Assembly: GCA_022704985.1 (NCBI GenBank)
Contig: JAKJFI010000025.1
Span: forward strand, 1-9,777
Source of the DNA: Candidatus Omnitrophota bacterium
GTDB taxonomy: Bacteria > Ratteibacteria > UBA8468 > B48-G9 > JAFGKM01
Direction of reading: 5' to 3'
Length of the DNA: 9,777 bases
The translations under genes and the position numbers were made by a program. Shown piece by piece: positions 6,835-9,777 of this stretch (its first letter is position 1; every line of letters begins with the position of its first letter). The notes under the pieces are model-generated. The model saw nothing but the letters and a program-made list of their open reading frames with translations. It ran no database searches and was not told the DNA's origin.

Positions 6835-8538
6835 TTACATTTTCGAGGAAGCGAGGCGGGATAGGGTGTGCTGGACCGGTGATGGCGTTTCCCTGCCGCT
6901 CCAGTTAATTTTTTCAATCTCCGACATGGATGCGAAGAGCTCGCGGCACGCATTTTCGTAGGAAAGTCCGGAGAGTTCGGCTATCAGGCGCGTGGAACGG
7001 TCAATGAGTTTCTTGCATGACGCCTGCACCCATGTCATCCAGTTGCTTTTTATTCTGCCCATCCTTACCATTGTCAGTGTGGATATTGTATTCATTACCA
7101 GCTTAACCGCAAGGTGTTCCCAGAGGTTTACAGGCGATTGTTCTATGCGGCAGGGCAGGGTGACTACGCCGGGTATGACTGAAGTTTCTCCAATAATGAA
7201 TATCCTGTTTTCCGAAAAATCTTTTCCATGAAGGTTAAACGCTTCAAGGAATTTTTCCGTTCCAGCCCGCCTGTCTGAAATGGAAATGACCGCCACGGCG
7301 GCGGAAGGTTTTACCCTGAATCTTCTTGCATCTTTTTCTTCGCCGATTCTGAATTTCAAGATTTCCTTACTACTGATGGACGGCGGATTACCTGCTATTT
7401 GTTCTGAGGCGCCTAAGGCTGTGTAATCTTCTTTCGTCCAATCCAGACAGCGCGGCTTTCTTTTGAGAGCCTGCTCCCATGCTTCTTCGGTGGGATAAAG
7501 CGGATTTTTCACAAAAGACCACGACTGCGGAGAGATTCTGTCATCCGCTTTGACGAAGGGCGGGAGCATGAAGGTAGGATTTCTTTCCGTTGTATCCGTC
7601 AGGATATCAATGAGAAGTTTGTCGGCAAAGTATGTTACGAGCCCGTCTTGAGAATAAATGCGTTCTTCGAATTCAACCATTGAGGCGATGGTTTCAACTG
7701 CACTATCGGCGGCTAATCCGTCAAGGAGTTTTTCAAATAGTTCCGCAGGGTTTCCCTTCCTGCCGGAATTTCCCACGCAGGCGTTGAACGCTTCCTGTAA
7801 CGCCCAACCCAGTATAAGCAGTTCCGTTGTTGTCGCTTGCATCCTTGTAGAACCTGCTATGGCCATAGGGCCTGTACAGAGGTCGAGGAATGTGATGCGG
7901 GGGTCTGTTATGGCAATTCTGGAACGCTCTATTTTTTCTCTGAGTAGTTCAGCGGGGTTGTTGAAGGCGAGAAAAGTCTGCGCTCCGTCGTCTGCCGCCT
8001 GCATAGCCGAGCCGAGCACAGACGAGGTTTCTCCTCCTTCTGTTACTGCCACGAATGTATCCTCGGGACGTATGTTCATATCTCTTGCCTGCCTGCGTCC
8101 GAAACTCATATAATCTTCAAAAAACTCCACGGATCTGATTAACGCATAATCTCCGCCGGTCATTATGCTGAGAACCCTGTTCTCCATCTCCGGAAGAAGA
8201 TTGCGGCAGGCGTTTCTCCATGATGTCTCAAGGAGTATGCTCAGCCGTCCCGTGGACCCGCATCCGGAGAATATAATCCTCCCTCCGGAGCGAAGCGAAT
8301 TCTCCATGGAAGCAGAGAGTCTTTCAAATTCGCGGGAGACGAATACTTCTGCCGCTTTCGGCGGTATGTCCCTGTCGACGCTCAAAAGCATCGTTATTCC
8401 TGCCGATAAGTCGGTTCTGCATACTGCGTCCAGGCCGGATGTTTTCGGATGCGGCTGTTCGGTGGGTAGAAAACCGAGATGGAACTGTGTTTCGTTCTTG
8501 ATGAAATCGTCCGCTTTTTCGATAGAAGTTTTTTTCAT
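6835..8538 (-). CDS. GKRP/MurQ-like protein with two SIS (sugar isomerase) domains
   Basis: This 567-residue protein belongs to the MurQ/GKRP branch of SIS proteins. MurQ (about 300 residues) cleaves the lactyl ether of N-acetylmuramate 6-phosphate. Vertebrate GKRP (about 620) is a duplicated derivative that binds fructose phosphates and inhibits glucokinase. Here the first SIS domain spans about 60-255: SGCGSTGRLS (91-100, phosphate loop), MTGGDYALIRSVEFFED (126-142), and CTGPMAIAGSTRMQA (221-235, matching the MurQ GSxRMKAG region). A second SIS-like unit spans about 285-480. The C-terminal VMNTISTLTMVRMGRIKSN (481-499) and a helical lid resemble the MurQ and GKRP ends. Glu141 aligns with one MurQ catalytic Glu, but the other (E83 in E. 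coli) falls on Ser106. AGGA at 8549-8546 lies 7 bases before the start, under a strong promoter. Regulator or altered-substrate enzyme are both possible. Confidence 0.8.
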   Translation of the reverse strand: MKKTSIEKADDFIKNETQFHLGFLPTEQPHPKTSGLDAVCRTDLSAGITMLLSVDRDIPPKAAEVFVSREFERLSASMENSLRSGGRIIFSGCGSTGRLSILLETSWRNACRNLLPEMENRVLSIMTGGDYALIRSVEFFEDYMSFGRRQARDMNIRPEDTFVAVTEGGETSSVLGSAMQAADDGAQTFLAFNNPAELLREKIERSRIAITDPRITFLDLCTGPMAIAGSTRMQATTTELLILGWALQEAFNACVGNSGRKGNPAELFEKLLDGLAADSAVETIASMVEFEERIYSQDGLVTYFADKLLIDILTDTTERNPTFMLPPFVKADDRISPQSWSFVKNPLYPTEEAWEQALKRKPRCLDWTKEDYTALGASEQIAGNPPSISSKEILKFRIGEEKDARRFRVKPSAAVAVISISDRRAGTEKFLEAFNLHGKDFSENRIFIIGETSVIPGVVTLPCRIEQSPVNLWEHLAVKLVMNTISTLTMVRMGRIKSNWMTWVQASCKKLIDRSTRLIAELSGLSYENACRELFASMSEIEKINWSGRETPSPVQHTLSRLASSKM

Positions 8539-8560
8539 TCAGCGGTCCTGTTTTTCGCTA

Positions 8561-8589
8561 AGTATAATGCATATCATTCGTGCAGTCAA
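8561..8589 (-). promoter_or_regulatory. Sigma70-type promoter of the GKRP/MurQ-like gene
   Basis: On the minus strand, TTGACT (8589-8584) and TATACT (8566-8561) are separated by exactly 17 bases, each with one mismatch to consensus. Transcription would begin near 8554, leaving a leader of about 15 bases before the ATG at 8538 that still includes the AGGA ribosome site. This is the best promoter in the window. Confidence 0.65.
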
Positions 8590-8623
8590 CCATTTTACGG
8601 TTTTCAATGAACAGCTTCGTTAT

Positions 8624-8652
8624 TTGGATTTTTTACAAGCAGGTTGTATAAT
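8624..8652 (+). promoter_or_regulatory. Sigma70-type promoter of the epimerase-like/rmlA operon
   Basis: A perfect TATAAT at 8647-8652 is preceded, 17 bases upstream, by a weak -35 TTGGAT (8624-8629). The predicted start, near 8659, falls at the first base of the GGAGG ribosome site (8659-8663), so the leader would be only about 11 bases. This tightness either means a very short leader or lowers confidence in the site. It lies back-to-back with the minus-strand promoter. Confidence 0.45.
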
Positions 8653-8669
8653 TTTTGCGGAGGGTAGCC

Positions 8670-9134
8670 ATGGAGAAAATAATAGAAGGCGTAAAAATAA
8701 AAAAATTGAGTCCCATACCGGATGAACGCGGCCGGCTGATGGAAATTTTGAGAAACGACGACGAAATGTTCGAAAGGTTTGGACAGGTATATCTTACTAC
8801 CGCGTATCCCGGCGTTGTAAAGGCCTGGCATGCCCATGAATTTCAGGATGACAATATGACCGTGCTCAAAGGGATGGCGAAAATTGTGTTGTGTGATTTG
8901 AGGAAAAAGAGTAAAACCCACGGTATGGTAAACGAGTTTTTCGTCGGCGAATATAACCCGGTTCTGATACATATCCCAAAACGTGTTTACCACGGTTTCA
9001 AGTGTATCGGAGAGGAGGAGATGCTTGTCGTAAACGTTCCTACAAATGTATTCAACTATAAGAAACCGGATGAATTGCGACTGCCTTTCGATACGGAAAA
9101 GATTCCTTACAATTGGGAGAGGAGGAACTACTGA
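8670..9134 (+). CDS. RmlC-like cupin, dTDP-sugar 3,5-epimerase-related (short form)
   Basis: The 154-residue protein is a single cupin related to dTDP-4-dehydrorhamnose 3,5-epimerase (RmlC), acting on nucleotide-linked 4-keto sugars. I chose ATG 8670 because GGAGG (8659-8663) is 6 bases upstream. A frame from TTG 8655 would swallow that site. Family features are IPDERGRLMEIL (16-27), the cupin core KAWHAHEFQDDNMTVLKG (51-68) with His54 and His56, IHIPKRVYHGF (100-110), and the closing NYKKPDELRLP. It is shorter than true RmlC (about 180). The segment that in RmlC carries a catalytic Lys (GKLVR) here reads DNMTVL, so the chemistry may be a single epimerisation, an isomerisation, or another keto-sugar step. 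Its TGA overlaps the rmlA ATG by one base, tying it to dTDP-sugar synthesis. Confidence 0.8.
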   Translation: MEKIIEGVKIKKLSPIPDERGRLMEILRNDDEMFERFGQVYLTTAYPGVVKAWHAHEFQDDNMTVLKGMAKIVLCDLRKKSKTHGMVNEFFVGEYNPVLIHIPKRVYHGFKCIGEEEMLVVNVPTNVFNYKKPDELRLPFDTEKIPYNWERRNY

Positions 9135-9777
9135 TGAAAGGAGTGGTTCTTGCCGGCGGGCTTGGAACGAGGCTTTATCCATTGACAAAGGTTACGAACA
9201 AGCACCTTCTGCCTGTCTTTCGGAAGCCGATGATTTATTACCCCATACAAACTCTCGTAGATGCAGGGATAAAGGACATTCTAATCGTAACCGGAGGGAA
9301 TTCAGCGGGCGACTTTCTCAGGCTCCTGGGAAACGGCAAGGAATTCGGTCTTAAACACATTAACTACACCTACCAGGAGGGAGAAGGCGGCATAGCTGAT
9401 GCGCTTTCTCTGGCGGAACACTTCGTAAAGAGCGGCAAATTTGTCGTCATCCTGGGTGATAACATTATCGAGGAAAGCATTAGAGACGAGGTGAAAGTGT
9501 TTGCAAAACAGGCGGAAGGTGCAAGGATACTTTTCAATAAGGTCGAACGGCCTGAAAGGTTTGGGGTTGCGGAGTTGAAAGATGACAGGATAGTGAGGAT
9601 AGTGGAGAAACCAGCAGTGCCGCCGTCAAATCTTGCCGTTACGGGTATATATATGTATGACAGCTATGTTTTTGACATTATAAAGACGCTCAGGCCGTCC
9701 GAACGCGGAGAGCTTGAGATAACCGATGTAAACAACAGATATATTGAAAAGGGTACGCTCACGTACGGTATGCTTGA
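9134..9777 (+). CDS. rmlA: Glucose-1-phosphate thymidylyltransferase, short form (3' partial)
   Basis: RmlA makes dTDP-glucose from dTTP and glucose-1-phosphate, the entry step to dTDP-rhamnose and other deoxysugars. The frame starts at the ATG overlapping the upstream TGA, with GGAGG at 9121-9125 eight bases before. It is still open after 214 codons at the window edge. MKGVVLAGGLGTRLYPLT (1-18) is the nucleotidyltransferase signature loop. NKHLLPVFRKPMIYYP (22-37) and VVILGDNII (104-112, metal-binding Asp) follow, then VERPERFGVAEL, EKP and ELEITDVNN. The EGEGGIADALSLAEHF segment (82-97) and the VTNKHLLPV form resemble the shorter archaeal/bacterial thymidylyltransferases rather than E. coli RmlA. 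A uridylyltransferase or another sugar-1-phosphate specificity cannot be fully excluded. The C-terminal end is missing only because of the window edge. Confidence 0.92.
   Translation, partial: MKGVVLAGGLGTRLYPLTKVTNKHLLPVFRKPMIYYPIQTLVDAGIKDILIVTGGNSAGDFLRLLGNGKEFGLKHINYTYQEGEGGIADALSLAEHFVKSGKFVVILGDNIIEESIRDEVKVFAKQAEGARILFNKVERPERFGVAELKDDRIVRIVEKPAVPPSNLAVTGIYMYDSYVFDIIKTLRPSERGELEITDVNNRYIEKGTLTYGML

Noticed and set aside
6827..6961. 44-codon plus-strand frame with a well-spaced GGAG and ATG downstream of the TupA-like gene
   Set aside because: Antisense to the conserved C-terminus of the SIS gene, with no family resemblance. Probably chance.
7658..8113. Plus-strand 151-codon open frame within the GKRP/MurQ-like gene
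   Set aside because: Serine-rich antisense shadow of the conserved SIS domain, with no recognisable motif or start signal.
8165..8725. Plus-strand 186-codon open frame overlapping the start of the GKRP/MurQ-like gene
   Set aside because: It is antisense to a well-supported minus-strand gene with family motifs, has no ribosome site, and overlaps the start of the cupin gene in another frame.
8604..9188. Minus-strand 194-codon open frame opposite the RmlC-like and rmlA genes
   Set aside because: The plus strand carries cupin and thymidylyltransferase motifs across the same bases. The minus frame looks like an antisense shadow.
9046..9354. Plus-strand 102-codon frame over the cupin/rmlA junction
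   Set aside because: It reads out of frame through rmlA. The overlapping frame from 9134 has a perfect nucleotidyltransferase signature and a ribosome site.

Overview
This is a bacterial window, probably from an uncultured or deeply branching lineage. I cannot name the phylum from sequence alone. Coding density is high, spacing is operon-like, Shine-Dalgarno sites are mostly clear, and stop/start overlaps are common. The window splits into two parts.

Positions 1-5834, all on the plus strand, form a dissociated (type II) fatty-acid synthesis operon in the widespread order fabH-fabD-fabG-acpP-fabF. FabH is cut by the left edge. The operon continues with an acyl-CoA dehydrogenase gene and an RluA-family pseudouridine synthase gene. 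Neighbours are tightly packed: acpP/fabF overlap in ATGA, fabF/dehydrogenase are 11 bases apart, and dehydrogenase/synthase overlap by 17 bases. FabD loads malonyl groups onto AcpP, FabH and FabF do the condensations, and FabG does the first reduction. No dehydratase (FabZ/FabA) and no standard enoyl-ACP reductase (FabI/FabK/FabV/FabL) lies in the window. The acyl-CoA dehydrogenase sits where an extra fatty-acid enzyme would be expected, and its catalytic Glu is intact. FabG carries an Asp at the end of beta-strand 2, which predicts NADH rather than NADPH use.

Positions 5835-9777 look like an accessory cell-surface/sugar region. First comes a TupA-like ATP-grasp gene behind its own extended -10 promoter. 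On the minus strand lies a 567-residue two-SIS-domain protein related to MurQ and to vertebrate glucokinase regulatory protein (GKRP). Divergent from it, across a 131-base intergenic region with back-to-back sigma70-type promoters, lie a short cupin of the dTDP-sugar 3,5-epimerase-like group and the start of an RmlA-type glucose-1-phosphate thymidylyltransferase, which runs off the right edge. These last two genes overlap and probably open a nucleotide-sugar operon.

The most noteworthy item is the GKRP-like protein. It keeps the MurQ fold signatures and one catalytic Glu, but appears to lack the other, so it may be a sugar-phosphate-sensing regulator rather than an etherase. I saw no RNA genes, CRISPR arrays, insertion sequences or convincing intrinsic terminators. 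No gene-free stretch exceeds 300 bases.
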